DNA of 64,000 bases from Apium graveolens (GCF_009905375.1 NC_133649.1:233033792-233097791), one strand, 5' to 3'. Positions 10,490 through 23,201 are shown, numbered from the stretch's first letter. The notes: generated by a model not told the origin, from the sequence alone. Numbers and translations: made by a program.

Positions 10490-13400
10490 TGTGGCGCCCT
10501 CCAAACCCGGGTCAGAAGTTTGGGGTCCACACACACATATACATACCTTATTTATAACCTACTTATAACAATAATAAAGATAACAATAATATGCAGTGAC
10601 CCTATTTACCAACTACAACGGATCGCAATAGGCTAAAGTATGCACACAAGCCACACATCTACTTATATTACATACCATTCAAATCCCAATCATTCAAACT
10701 CAAACTGAGTATTAAACTTTATTACAAACTTTTACAGACTTAAATTATTCCAAAAGAAGCCTACTAGCTCAGCTTTCTCAACCTGAACCCCTAGCTCTCG
10801 CGCTGGACTGGGGATCCTCGTTACCAACTGGTTCCTTTTTAGCTGGAAAGAATATAAACAACATCGCACAAATGAGCTAACTAGCTCAGCAAGTCACAAT
10901 GACAAAACTGAGAATAATGATCATCAATAGAACATGATTATGATATCAAGTGAACAATGGATTATGATTTAGAATTGGATATTATACTTTTAATTTAAAA
11001 ACCAAGGTTAGGCTGCTGATCAGTCACGCACTAACCCCGAGCAAGGCACACAACATTGCTCTAACTACTGGATCCAAGGCACACATTGGCCTAACTTGAC
11101 CATTATATGGTCTGACCATGAATCTGGTCCACAATTTTATAAAAACAATCCAATTCTAACATAATAACTGAATAAGCAATAATAAACAATAACCATAATC
11201 ATTAACAACAATGAGTGTTTAACAATGAAAGGGTTTCAATCCTTGTAAAGATCAATAAAGTAATTTCAAAGCTTGGATGCTGGGTAATGAAAAAATTGGA
11301 TAACAAAGGAATCAATGTTTCAATGTTTCAAGGATTTGGTCTTTCAAAGCATAAGATATCATGGATTGAGTATATAAGTAATTCAGTTCAGCGTTTGGTA
11401 TTTAGTTTGTATGTATTTGTGGAGTAGTATCGTAGATTCGTGGTTCGTGTTTGGGTATACAACAATCAATGGTCTAGAAAGAATCAGGTTACAGCTCAAG
11501 ATCAATAACTGGAATCAAGGTTTAGGTTTCTGTGCTTCAAAGCACTTGCAATATCACAGGATTATCAAGTACCACAATATCTCGAGAAAATTCAGAACAC
11601 TTGCCTGGTACTAGCTTACTATTCTGCTCTCGCTTCCAATCACAATCGTCTTATTCCTCAACTACCTGTTTTCCTTTCCTACGCCTTGCCTCTTCTGCTC
11701 ACATATCATAAACATCTATCCATAATCGACTCATAGAGTTCTATTCAACACATACTTCTATCTACCCTTCGTTTTACCCAAATCCGATTAACGGATTGAA
11801 AGTTATGTAATAATCAAGTAAACACCGAATATATAGACTGATAGTTAATTAACAAGTCATATATAGCACATAATACATTACGTACTCAGTGATATATTAT
11901 TTATAAAGAAGTCTCGGGTCATAAATAGGCTTTCGGGTATTTAAAATAATTTTTAAAACATTTTTCGGAATTAAAACAAGTCGTTGGATCAATTTCTGGT
12001 TAATAAACAGGGTTCGGTTGGCCAATTCTGGCTCCGAAACAATTTTATACTAATTATCGAGCCTTGGAAATAATTTAGAATAATATTTTAAAGCTCGAAA
12101 CTATTTTTCGGAATTTTTAAATCATTTTTAAGTAATTATATCTAATTAAATAATTAATTAAAATCAATTAATAATTAATTAAATCAATTAATCAATTAAT
12201 TTCCAAATTAATTGACCAATTAATCGATTAAAAATTAACTGAAATTAATTAACTAATTAATTCAGATTTATTTCTGAATTAAAAATAATTTTCGGAATTA
12301 AAATACTAATTTTTAGAATTTTCAGAAATTAAAAATAATTTTTATAATAAAAATAAATAGGAAATATGATTTTTAAATATTTTTAAAACAGGAATCCAAT
12401 TTTTGCAAAGTCTGGAAACCTGGGGGACCAAACTTCATCCTTTTCAAAAGTACAGGGACCAAACTGCAATTTTGCAGTTCCAGTCGCCGGAAAAGTCGGG
12501 GGTGGCCGGAGAATTCACCTCCGGCATCCTCCCACCACCATCACCTCCAGAATTAAACTACACAACACCAGGAACCTATATCTGCAATCAAAATTCATCA
12601 ATAACCCCAGACTTGGCCGGAATTTGATCAAGAAACTCGCCGGTTTCCGGCGGGTTCGACGTAAACTTCAAAATACAACTCCCTTCTCTACAGACGTCGT
12701 TGATTCATGAAACTTGTACGACTAGATTGCAAATTTCACAGAGAATACAATACACTATACCACAACATCAATCTATTTCAGAATAAGAAACCCCCAAATT
12801 TCAATTAAGAACATTCATACGGGTTATAAACCCTAATTTTAAAATTCGAAAATCAAACTCAAATTTGAACATGTTATTGAACTCCAAATCAGACGTATAA
12901 TATATCAAAATCATCAGGAAAACAAGCTCTACAACATGCAATCATCAAATCATACAAACAATCATCTGAACAAAAATTCATATTTTTAATAAATTTAATT
13001 CGAAAATAAATAAATTTCCAGAAAATAAACCTTTAATTCTGCAGTGAAACAAAGCTCAGAATCTGATAGAACACTTCAAATCCTTCGTTTTGGTTACTCA
13101 AGCTTTGAAAACAAAGATCGGTAACGCCTTCGTTTTGCTGTTTGATTCTCAGAACAGTTTTTATAATTAGGGTTTTTCTCTGAAAATTATAGAATTAACT
13201 ATCTGCAAATGATTTTGATACGAAATAAAATACGGAAAAAGGCTATTTATAATTACGAAAAATAGTAACCTGTTGGATCATTCCGGATATAAAATGGTAC
13301 GTTTATTTATAAAAACTGATCCAAACGGTATCGGTTTTCGGGATAATTATCCAAATCAGTACAATTTGTACTGCGATCTTGGTCTCAGCGCCTGGTTACA

Positions 13401-13929
13401 CGTACTACGAAGTGATAATTGGGATAGTTTAATAAAAAGCTCCCGTTTATTGAAAATACAGGTTTTATTGATTTACCGAAACGAATATTGTATCGAAAAT
13501 GTTGCGCCGGGACCCGCACAGAACAAACCGTACGCCGTATCGAAAAAGTCGAAACATGGAATATGCTCGGAATATTACAATTAGTTTAGGAAGGAGTTCT
13601 CGGAAGAGTTTCGGGTTCCAAAAACGTAACAACAGATGACGTCGATTGGTTCCCGTTTTTATAAAATAGATTTTAAATACTCGGAAAAAGATTTTATAAA
13701 TTTCATATGATCCTTATAAATCCATAAATCAACATAAAAATAATTATGAAGATATGACAATTATCTACGTTTTATTTTGGACATATAAAAATTAAAATAC
13801 TCAATTAATATTATTTTTGAATATCCAAGTACAGATAACATTTAACAATTAACTCACAGAATAGATACTGAACACACCTAATAATTATTTAATAGCAAAA
13901 TAATTATACGATATATCCCGGATATTACA
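10490..13929 (-). repeat. Element B 3' LTR
   Basis: 3440 bp, TGTGGCGCCC...GGATATTACA on the plus strand. It has the same length as the right LTR, with substitutions of a few percent by eye in the first 300 bp, mostly transitions. A minus-strand TATAAATAG (complement of 13243-13251) is the likely promoter. It contains an AATTAATTAA-type simple region at 12130-12290. A 74-codon ORF present in both LTRs (12403 here) has no recognisable product. Confidence 0.93.
12130..12290. repeat. TTAATTAA low-complexity tract in element B LTR
   Basis: A run of imperfect TAATTAAATCAATTAA words, repeated at 21415-21540 in the other LTR. It lies in the transcribed leader part of the LTR if the TATA at 13243-13251 is used. 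Confidence 0.75.
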
Positions 13930-13943
13930 TCCTTACCCCCTTA
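13930..13943 (-). other. Polypurine tract, element B
   Basis: The minus strand reads TAAGGGGGTAAGGA immediately before the LTR start TGTAATATCC. It is 24 bp downstream of the chromodomain stop. Confidence 0.85.
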
Positions 13944-13967
13944 AAAGGATTCTGTCCTCAGAATCTC

Positions 13968-15405
13968 CTAAGAAAACAAATGAGGGTACTTTTCTCTCAA
14001 ATCGCTTTCTAACTCCCAGGTTGACTCTTCAACCTTTGGGTTTCTCCACAATATTCTTACTAACTTTACCACTTTATTTCTCAATACTTTCTCTCTCTCC
14101 TCTAGAATCTCTATCAGACTCTCTACATATGACAAGTCTGCCTGAAGCTCTATTGGCTCATATTCTATTACATGCCTGGAGTCTGGATTATATTTCTTGA
14201 GCATCGATACGTGAAATACATTGTGAATGTGCTCCATGTGCGGGGGTAACGCCAACTCATAAGCTACTTTGCCAACGCGCTTTAAAATCTCAAAAGGTCC
14301 GACATATCTTGGGCTTAGCTTTCCTTTCTTTCCAAACTTCGTTAGTCCTTTCTATGGTGATACTTTCAGTAATACCAAGCTTCCTTCTTCAAATTCCATG
14401 TCTTTCCTTGACTGATCTGCATATTTCCTCTGACGATCTTGTGCGGCTATCAATCTCTTCTGGATAATTTTAACAATTTCCTTTGTCTGCTGTACCAGTT
14501 CAGGTCCAAGTATCTTGCGTTCTCCTACTTCGTCCCAATATATTGGAGATCTACATTTGCGTCCATAAAGGGCTTCATAGGGTGGAATCCCAATGCTGGT
14601 ATGATAACTGTTGTTATAAGCAAACTCTACCAGAGGTAAATGTTCGTCCCAACTTCCTTTGAAATCAATAGCACAAACACGTAACATATCCTCGATTGTC
14701 TGGATCGTTCTTTCACTTTGGCCATCCGTCTGGGGGTGATAGGCCGTACTCATATTCAGTCTTGTTCCCAAACATTCTTGAAAACTCTTCCAAAATCTTG
14801 AATTAAACCTTGGATCTCGATCAGATACAATAGACACAGGAACTCCATGATGAACTACAATTTCCTTCAGGTACATATGGACCAACTTGTCGAGCGAAAA
14901 TCTTTCATTTATAGGCAGAAAATGAGCTGACTTGGTAAGTCTATCCACTATAACCCAAATGGCATCATGATTCGCCCTTGTCCTTGGTAATCCAACTATG
15001 AAATCCATGGCAATATGTTCCCATTTCCACTCTGGAATCTCCAATGGCTGTAACAATCCACTTGGTCTCTGATGCTCTGCTTTAACTCTCTCACAGGTAT
15101 AACATTTTCTAATCCATTCCGTGATTTCCCTCTTCATGTCTGGCCACCAATAATTCTTCTTTAAATCTCTGTACATTTTAGTACTCCCTGGATGGATGGA
15201 ATACCTTGAATTATGTGCCTCCTGTAAAATTTCATTTTTCAGCTCCGTCACTGGTGGAATCCAAATTCTAGATGAAAACCTCAGAATACCTTGATCATCC
15301 TTTTGCGTGCCTAACTCTTCACCTACCAAACGATTTATATCTTGATCCATTACATCTTCCTGACATTTCTTTATTTTCTCAAATAATTCTGGTTGGAAAG
15401 TCATA
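13968..15405 (-). pseudogene. Element B integrase with chromodomain
   Basis: The integrase reads from a zinc-binding HHCC region (HNSRYSIHPGSTKMYRDL, CYTCERVKAEHQRPSG) through the catalytic core. Core landmarks are [47 protein letters not shown] and YEALYGRKCRSP, so the D,D,E residues are kept. The frame is broken by a TAG near 14350, where the A and D copies have Trp (SP-W-KGL). It then continues through the GPFEI region and [12 protein letters not shown] to a chromodomain ending ESTWELES (stop at 13968). The frame also shifts relative to RNase H near 15406-15500. Confidence 0.9.
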
Positions 15406-16799
15406 CTAGTATACTTTCGCTTCCTCAGGCTTGCAAACTTTAATCTCCAATTCCAATTTCTGAAATTCCTTATATATGTCTTCAGGTACTGATAACACAT
15501 TCAACCTTTCCTTCCGACTTAATGCGTCTGCTACCACGTTCGCTTTACCGGGATGATAATTAATCGAGCAATCATAGTCTTTGATCAACTCTAACCATCT
15601 CCTTTGTCTCATATTAAGTTCCTTCTGTGTGAATATATACTTTAAGCTTTTATGATCCGTGAAAATCTCGCACTTTTCTCCATACAAATAATGTCTCCAA
15701 ATCTTCAAAACGAAAACTATGGCTGCTAGCTCCAAATCATGAGTAGGATACTTCTGTTCGTGTGGTTTCAATTGCCTTGACACATACGCAATCACCTTTT
15801 CGTGCTGCATTAGAACACATCCTAATCCTTTGTGAGAAGCATCACTATAAATTACCAAATTCCCTTGATCATCTGGAAGTGACAAAACAGGTGTCGTGAT
15901 CAATCGTCGCTTCAACTCCTGAAAACTTTCCTCGCATTTGCCGTTCCATATAAACTTCTCATTCTTTCATGTAAGCTTTGTTAATGGTGTGGCAATCCTC
16001 GAGAAATTTTGAACAAATCAACGATAATATCTCGCCAATCCTAAGAAACTTCTTACCTCGGTGGGTGTTTTCGGTCTCTCCCAATTCGTAATTGCCTCGA
16101 TCTTTGTCGGGTCCACTTTGATCCCTTTATTACTAACTATGTGCCCTAAGAACTGAACTTCCTGTAGCCAAAACTCACACTTCGAGAATTTAGCATATAA
16201 CTTCTTTTTCCTTAAAATCTCCAAAGCCGTTCTCACATGTTCCGCATGATCCTCTTTCGTCTTTGAATAGATTAAAATATCATTTATAAACACAATAACA
16301 AACTTATCCAAATACTCCTTGAAAATTCTGTTCATCAGGTCCATAAACGTTGTTGGGGAATTGGTCAATCCAAAAGACATCACTAAAAACTCGTAATGTC
16401 TATACCTTGTTCTGAAAGCTGTCTTTGGTATATCTTCTGGCTTGATCTTTAGTTGATGATATCATGATCTTAAATCAATTTTGGAGAAATACTTGGCTCC
16501 CTTCAACTGGTCGAACAGATCGTCAATTCTGGGTAACGGATACTTGTTCTTGATTGTCAGCTTGTTGAGCTCCCTATAGTCAATACACAGTCTCATGCTT
16601 CCATCTTTCTTCTTGACAAATAATATCGGGGCTCCCACGGGGATACACTGGGTCTGATTACTCCTTTCTCTAACAGCTCTTGCAATTGCTTCGCTAGCTC
16701 TTTAATCTCAACAGGCGCCATTCTGTACGGGGCCTTGGATACTGGTTCTGTTCCAGGTGCTAAGTCGATCGCAAATTCAATTTCTCTATCTAGAGGAAG
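15406..16799 (-). pseudogene. Element B reverse transcriptase and RNase H
   Basis: The reading is broken into several frames. It starts after an in-frame TGA (complement of about 16800) where Gly is expected ([14 protein letters not shown]). A one-base deletion lies in the WGAP motif (about 16635-16640), and another TGA at the expected Gly of RSGYHQ (about 16465). The catalytic box at about 16275-16290 reads FIND instead of FIDD (AAT codon, complement of 16282-16284). A stop follows LARYYR near 16017. RNase H (15406-15915) is open, with [46 protein letters not shown] and [10 protein letters not shown] activity must be lost. Confidence 0.9.
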
Positions 16800-18590
16800 T
16801 CATGGTAACTCGTCGGGAAATACGTCTGGAAATTCATTCACAACTGGAATATCTTCAAATTTTGTTGGTTCTTGACTTCTGTCAATCACATATGCCATGA
16901 AATGCTCACATCCTTGTCGTAGTAACTTCTTGGCTTGAATCATCGTTAAAAACTTCTTTACATGTTTTTGACCCTTGAACGTTATTATCCTTTCGTCAGG
17001 CGTCTTCACCATTACCTTCTTATTTCGACAATCTATCTGGGCATCGTGCTTAGATAACCAATCCATCCCTAATATAACGTCAAATTCTCCTAACTTAAAT
17101 GGTATCAAATCTACACAAAACTTACTACCATAAATCTCAATCTCACAATTCCCACAAACTTGATTAACAGATACATGTTCTTGATCTGCTAATTCCACAG
17201 TCATTATTTCATTTAAACACGTAACTGGACAATTTAACTTACTAACAAAATCTTGTGAAATAAACGATCGAGTTGCTCCCGAATCTATTAACACTTTGGC
17301 ATATAAAGAATTCACATTAAGCGTACCTGCCACGACATCCGTATCTTGTATCGCATCCTTCACCGACATGTCAAAAACTCTAGCCCTTGGAGTCTCATTC
17401 ACTGCTGGGGTAGATCCCATAATCCTTAATACATTACTGACTGGGGCTGATGTCTTGCAATCCCTGGCCATATGTCCTGGCTTTCCACATTTAAAGCACG
17501 TAAATCCAATGGCTGGAACCTTTACTGCTGGATTCCGGATAGGCTGATCCTTACTTGCTGGTTCTCTTGCTGGCTGATTTTGGCACTCCCTCGAATAGTG
17601 CCCTTTCTGGTTGCATTTAAAACATACCACATTCAACTTATTACAAACTCCTCCATGCTTCTTTCCACATACTTGACAATCTGGAAAAGTTAGTCTCAAC
17701 TGATTTGGCTGATTTGTATTAACTGGACGGTTGTTCTGGCCTCCGTCTCCTGCATTCTGTTTTCTGAAATTAAAATTTCTCCCTGGCTGAAACTTGCCCT
17801 TCTTAAAATTTGGAAACTTCCCTGGTTGTGACTGACCCTCACTTCCCTCAACCTTCATTTTCTTGCTTTCTTTCTCCTTCTGGAATATCTCACTCTCTGT
17901 CTCTGCAATCATAGCCTTTTGTACTACTCCTGCATAGGTATCCAATTCAAAAATGGCTACCTTCCCTCTAATCCAGGGTTTCAAACCTTGCTGGAATCTT
18001 TTAGCCTTCTTCCTATCAGTATCCACATACAACGGTACATACCTTGACAATTCCTCAAATTTACCCTCATAATCTGTTACCGACATGTTCCCTTGCTTTA
18101 ATTCTAAAAACTTCAGCTCCATTTGATCCTGAACAAACTGAGGAAAATACTTTTCTAAAAACAATTTCTTAAACCTTTCCCAAGTAATAACATCTGTACC
18201 TTCCAATGTCTTCACCATCTCCCACCAATAGGTGGCTTCATTCTTCAGATAGTAACTTGCAAACTCAACCTTCTGTTCCTCCTTTACTTTCACTAAGGCA
18301 AATGATTTCTCTATTTCCTTTAACTACACATTTGCTTCAATTGGCTCTAAGGAACCCTTGAATTCTGGTGGGTTTACTGCCTGAAAAGTTTTGAAAGTTA
18401 CCTGGGGGTTGGTCTGCCTTTGTTGTTGTTGTGCCAGGTGAACTGTTTGTTGGGCCAAGATTTGAAGAATCTGGGCTATTGCTGGGTCTATGGGTCCTGG
18501 GTTCACATTTGGGTTTGTATCATCTTGGTTGTTATTGTTGTTGGTTCCTTCATTCTGGGTGTTAGTGCGGGTATTTCTTCTGGGAGGCAT
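16800..18590 (-). pseudogene. Element B gag and protease
   Basis: The start is ATG at 18590 (MPPRRNTRTN), matching the MPPRK start of element D. Gag has an Asn/Gln-rich N-terminus and the retrotransposon gag core (YWWEMVKT, FKKLFLEKYFP, ELKQGNMSV, RFQQGLKPWI). Its nucleocapsid has three Cys motifs: CQVCGKKHGGVC, CFKCNQKGHYSREC and CFKCGKPGHMARDC. All of their Cys and His are present. The aspartic protease follows with an intact active site, LIDSGATRSF, and the partner motif [10 protein letters not shown] single TAG near 18322 replaces the conserved Trp of ANV-W-LKEIEKSF, so translation stops after about 90 residues. The DELP end is followed by TGA. Gag forms the particle and protease cuts the polyprotein. 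Confidence 0.92.
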
Positions 18591-19049
18591 TTTCTGTAAA
18601 GAATCAAGCAACTTATTCAGCTTTTGAACCAAATCTTTGTATAAAAGAAAAGTTTTGTAATACAGAGGTATCTCTTTTTGAAAACAGTTGTAACTAAGTA
18701 AATTGCATGCTTCTTTACAGAATATAAACAGTCATGGAAAACATGGTACATGGTATCACAGGGGTATAACTGGTGCAATAGATAGGGTAAGGTAAAACAG
18801 GTGCAATAAAATAAATGACAGTGCTGGAAAGGAAAAAGGTACTAATATATATAGATCAAAAGTTTTAGGTAATACAAGCGTAAAGACGGTTCGGAAGTAA
18901 AAGCAAAAGGGTACAACAACCTACTCACTAGTCATCATAGCTAGTCTATAAAGACAACTCAAAAGTCTACTGATACACACTACACACTACTGTACATACT
19001 ACACAATCATAACAACACTGCTCAGCATCTCCATCTCTAAATCTCTGGC
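18591..19049 (-). other. Element B spacer between pre-gag ORF and gag
   Basis: 459 bp with stops in all frames of the minus strand. Its gag-proximal end reads TTCTTTACAG directly before AAAATG, which looks like a plant 3' splice site. I saw no convincing donor. Element D has a spacer of similar size (56769-57176) in the same place. Confidence 0.5.
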
Positions 19050-19562
19050 TCATGGAAAATCTGGACCTCCAATCTCCTCAAGTTCCTCTAGAACCCACTT
19101 AGCCCACTCCACTAAGAAATCAGGAGTGATGTCCTCATGTGTAGCCTCAGCAATCCTCACAGCAGCTGCTCTACGAAACTCCTGGAGCCTCTCCCTAAGT
19201 CGCCTCTCACCACTCCCCATCTCTCTGGTACGCATGATATGCAATAACTCCTGGATCTGACCCTGTAGGAATTGCTGCTCCATAAGGCAAGCCTCAAACT
19301 GATGATATGGGACAGGATAGGAAGAGAACTGGAAAGGTACTCCTGTGACTGAATGACTAGTAAAGCCTGAATCAGCAGGTGGGGGTCCTCTGACAGGTGG
19401 CCTCATGCCTGGAGGTGGAATAGCCTGCAATGGTACGGGCTGCAATACAGGTGCAGGTAGTATAGCCAACACTGGTGGAACAACAGGACGTGGATCTGAA
19501 GACGGCACTCCAACTGAAGGCTCTGAGCGATCAGCTGATACGGGAATAAAAGAGTCGGCCAT
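19050..19562 (-). CDS. Pre-gag ORF of element B, function unknown
   Basis: This intact 170-codon ORF lies between the primer-binding site and gag and starts ATG 19562 (MADSFIPVS). The first half is rich in Pro and Val (PPVLAILPAPVLQPVP, PPGMRPPVRGPPP). The second half is charged and probably helical (QQFLQGQIQELL, RRLRERLQEFRRAA), ending in an acidic tail EELEEIGGPDFP. No family is recognised. It is the only ORF of this element with no disabling change. Element D has an ORF at the same place with the same layout but little direct similarity. A role as a leader-encoded accessory protein or a second gag-like product is a guess. Confidence 0.6.
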   Translation of the reverse strand: MADSFIPVSADRSEPSVGVPSSDPRPVVPPVLAILPAPVLQPVPLQAIPPPGMRPPVRGPPPADSGFTSHSVTGVPFQFSSYPVPYHQFEACLMEQQFLQGQIQELLHIMRTREMGSGERRLRERLQEFRRAAAVRIAEATHEDITPDFLVEWAKWVLEELEEIGGPDFP

Positions 19563-19744
19563 CGCTGTTATCTGAAATCATATCGCAATATCAGAATCTC
19601 AACCCATAACGCGAATTACACTAATACCTGATATACCGAAGCACTCAACCTCTCGAGGTTCTATCTTTCTATTCCTTACTTCTAATCCTAACCCTCTACC
19701 CATTCCCGTCAACCTAGGCTTGTGTCAGTGACTTATAATCCTGT

Positions 19745-19757
19745 GGCTCTGATACCA
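19745..19757 (-). other. Primer-binding site, element B
   Basis: The minus strand reads TGGTATCAGAGCC, complementary to the 3' end of initiator tRNA-Met. It is 4 bp inside the 5' LTR end. Confidence 0.93.
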
Positions 19758-19761
19758 AACC

Positions 19762-22700
19762 TGTGGCACCCTCCAAACCCGAGTCAGAAGTTTGGGGTCC
19801 ACACACACATACACATACCTTATTTATAACCTGCTTATAACAATAATAAAGATAACAATAATATGCAGTGACCCTATTTACCAACTATCACGGATCGCAA
19901 CAGGCTAAAGTATGCACACAAGCCACACATCTACTTATATTATATACCGTTCAAATCCCAATCATTCAAACTCAAACCGAGTATTAAACTTTATTACAAA
20001 CTTTTACAGACTTAAATTATTCCAAAAGAAGCCTACTAGCTCAGCTTTCTCAACCTGAACCCCTAGCTCTCGCGCTGGACTGGGGATCCTCGTTACCAAC
20101 TGGTTCCTTTTTAGCTGGAAAGAATATAAACAACATCGCACAAATGAGCTAACTAGTTCAGCAAGTCACAATGAAAAAACTGAGAATAATGATCATCAAT
20201 AGAACATGAATATGATATCAAGTGAACAATGGATTATGATTTAGAATTGGATATTATACTTTTAATTTAAAAACCAAGGTTAGGCTGCTGATCAGTCACG
20301 CACTAACCCCGAGCAAGGCACATAATATTGCTCTAACTACTGGATCCAAGGCACACATTGGCCTAACTTGACCATTATATGGTCTGACCATGAATCTGGT
20401 CCACAATTTTATAAAAATAATCCAATTCTAACATAATAACTGAATAACCAATAATAAACAATAACCATAATCATTAACAATAATGAGTGTTTAACAATGA
20501 AAGGGTTTCAATCCTTGTAAGGATCAATAAAGTAATTTCAAAGCTTGGATGCTGGGTAATGAAAAAATTGGATAACAAAGGAATCAATGTTTCAATGTTT
20601 CAAGGATTTGGTCTTTCAAAGCATAAGATATCATGGATTGAGTATATAAGTAATTCAGTTCAGCGTTTGGTATTTAGTTTGTATGTATTTGTGGAGTAGT
20701 ATCGTAGATTCGTGGTTCGTGTTTGGGTATACAACAATCAATGGTCTAGAAAGAATCAGTTATAGCTCAAGATCAATAAATGGAATCAGGGTTTAGGTTT
20801 CTGTGCTTCAAAGCACTTGTAATATCACAGGATTATCAAGTACCACAATATCTCGAGAAAGTTCAGAACATTTGCCTGGTACTAGCTTACTATTCTGCTC
20901 TCGCTTCCAATCACAATCGTCTTATTCCTCAACTACCTATTTTCCTTTCCTATGCCTTGCCTCTTCTGCTCACATATCATAAACATCTATCAATAATCGA
21001 CTCATAGAGTTCTATTCAACACATACTTCTATCTACCCTTCGTTTTACCCAAATCCGATTAACGGATTGAAAGTTATGTAATAATCAAGTAAACACCGAA
21101 TATATTGACTGATAGTTAATTAACAAGTCACATATAACACATAATACATCACGTACTCAATGATATATTATTTATAAAGAAGTCTCGGGTCATAAATAGG
21201 CTTTCGGGTATTTAAAATGATTTATAAAACATTTTTCGGAATTAAAACGGGTCGTTGGATCAATTTCTGGTTAATAAACAGGGTTCGGTTGGCCAATTCT
21301 GGCTCCGAAACAATTTTATACTAATTATCGAGCCTTGGAAATAATTTAGAATAATATTTTAAAGCAAGAAACTATTTTTTGGAATTTTTAAATCATTTTT
21401 AAGTAATTATATCTAATTTAATAATTAATTAAAATCAATTAATAATTAATTAAATCAATTAATCAATTAATTTCCAAATTAATTGACCAATTAATCAATT
21501 AAAAATTAACTAAAATTAATTAACTAATTAATTCAGATTTATTTCTGAATTAAAAATAATTTTCGGAATTAAAATACTAATTTTTAGAATTTTCAGAAAT
21601 TAAAAACGAATTTTTATAATAAAAATAAATAGGAAATATGATTTTTAAACATTTTTAAAACAAGAATCCAATTTTTGCAAAGTCTGGAAACCTGGGGGAC
21701 CAAACTTCATCGTTTTCAAAAGTACAGGGACCAAACTGCAATTTTACAGTTTCAGTCGCCGGAAAAGTCGGGGGTGGCCGGAGAATTCACCTCCGGCATC
21801 CTCCCACCACCATCACCTCCAGAATTAAACTACAAACCACCAGGAACCTATATCTGCAATCAAAATTCATCAATAACCCCAGACTTGGCCGGAATTTGAT
21901 CAAGAAACTCGCCGGTTTCCGGCGGGTTCGACGTAAACTTCAAAACACAACTCCCTTCTCTACAGACCTCATTGATTCATGAAACTTATACGACTAGATT
22001 GCAAATTTCATAGAGAATACAATACACTATACCTTAACATCAATCTATTTCAGAATAAGAAACCCCCAAATTTCAATTAAGAACATTCATACGGGTTATA
22101 AACCCTAATTTTAAAATTCGAAAATCAAACTCAAATTTGAACATGTTATTGAACTCCAAATCATCCGTATAATATATCAAAATCATCAGGAAAACAAGCT
22201 CTACAACATGCAATCATAAATCACACAAACAATCATCCAAACAAAAATTCATATTTTTAATAAATTTAATTTGAAAATTAATAAATTTCCAGAAAATAAA
22301 CCTTTGATTCTGCAGTGAAACAAAGCTCAGAATCTGATAGAACACTTCAAATCCTTCATTTTGGTTACTCAAGCTTTGAAAATAGAGATCGGTAACGCCT
22401 TCGTTTTGCTGTTTGATTCTTAGAACAGTTTTTGTAATTAGGGTTTTTCTCTGAAAATTATAGAATTAACTATCTACAAATGATTTTGATACGAAATAAA
22501 ATACAGAAAAAGGGCTATTTATAATTACGGAAAATTAGTATCCCGTTGGATCATTCCGGATATAAAACGGTACGTTTATTTATAAAAACTGATCCAAACG
22601 GTATCGGTTTTCGGGATAATTATCCAAATCAGTACAATTTGTACCGCGGTCTTGGTCTCAGCGCCTGGTTACACGTACTACGAAGTGATAATTGGGATAG

Positions 22701-23201
22701 TTTAATAAAAGCTCCCGTTTATTGAAAATACGAGTTTTATTGATTTACCGAAACGAATATTGTATCGAAAATGTTGCGTCGGGACCCGCGCAGAACAAAC
22801 CGTACGCCAGATCGAAAAAGTCGAAACATGGAATATGCTCGGAATATTACAATTAGGTTAGGAAGGAGTTCTCGGAAGAGTTTCGGGTTCCAAAAATGTA
22901 ACAACGTATGACGTCGATTGGTTCCCGTTTTTATAAAATAGATTTTAAATACTCGGAAAAAGATTTTATAAATTTCATATGATCCTTATAAATCCATAAA
23001 TCAACATAAAAATAATTAGGAAGATATGACAATTATCTATATTTTATTTTGGACATATAAAAATTAAAATACTCAATTAATATTATTTTTGAATATCCAA
23101 GTACAGATAATATTTAACAATTAACTCACAGAATAGATACTGAACACACCTAATAATTATTTAATAGCAAAATATTTACACGATATATCCTGGATATTAC
23201 A
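19762..23201 (-). repeat. Element B 5' LTR
   Basis: 3440 bp, equal in length to the left LTR, starting TGTGGCACCC and ending GGATATTACA. The likely core promoter is TATAAATAG on the minus strand (complement of 22515-22523). This LTR would drive the element's genomic RNA. Confidence 0.94.
22515..22523 (-). promoter_or_regulatory. Element B LTR TATA box
   Basis: The complement reads TATAAATAG. Its distance from the LTR start (about 680 bp) leaves about 2.7 kb of LTR downstream as R-U5, an unusually long transcribed leader. The twin copy is at 13243-13251. Confidence 0.5.

Larger units (their letters stand above)
10490..23201 (-). mobile_element. Element B: complete Tekay/Del-type Ty3/gypsy chromovirus
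   Basis: A 12.7-kb minus-strand element with two 3440-bp LTRs (10490-13929, 19762-23201), an iMet primer site (19745-19757), a polypurine tract (13930-13943) and CTACA target duplications. Coding order on the minus strand is the pre-gag ORF (19562-19050), gag-protease (from 18590), RT-RNase H, integrase and chromodomain (to 13968). Excising it with one CTACA rejoins the copia additional ORF in frame. Its LTRs are unrelated to those of A, C and D, so it is a second family. The polyprotein has at least six inactivating changes. Confidence 0.95.

Noticed and set aside
12403..12627. 74-codon ORF repeated in both B LTRs
   Set aside because: It is duplicated only because LTRs are duplicated, it is antisense to the element, and the product is not recognisable.
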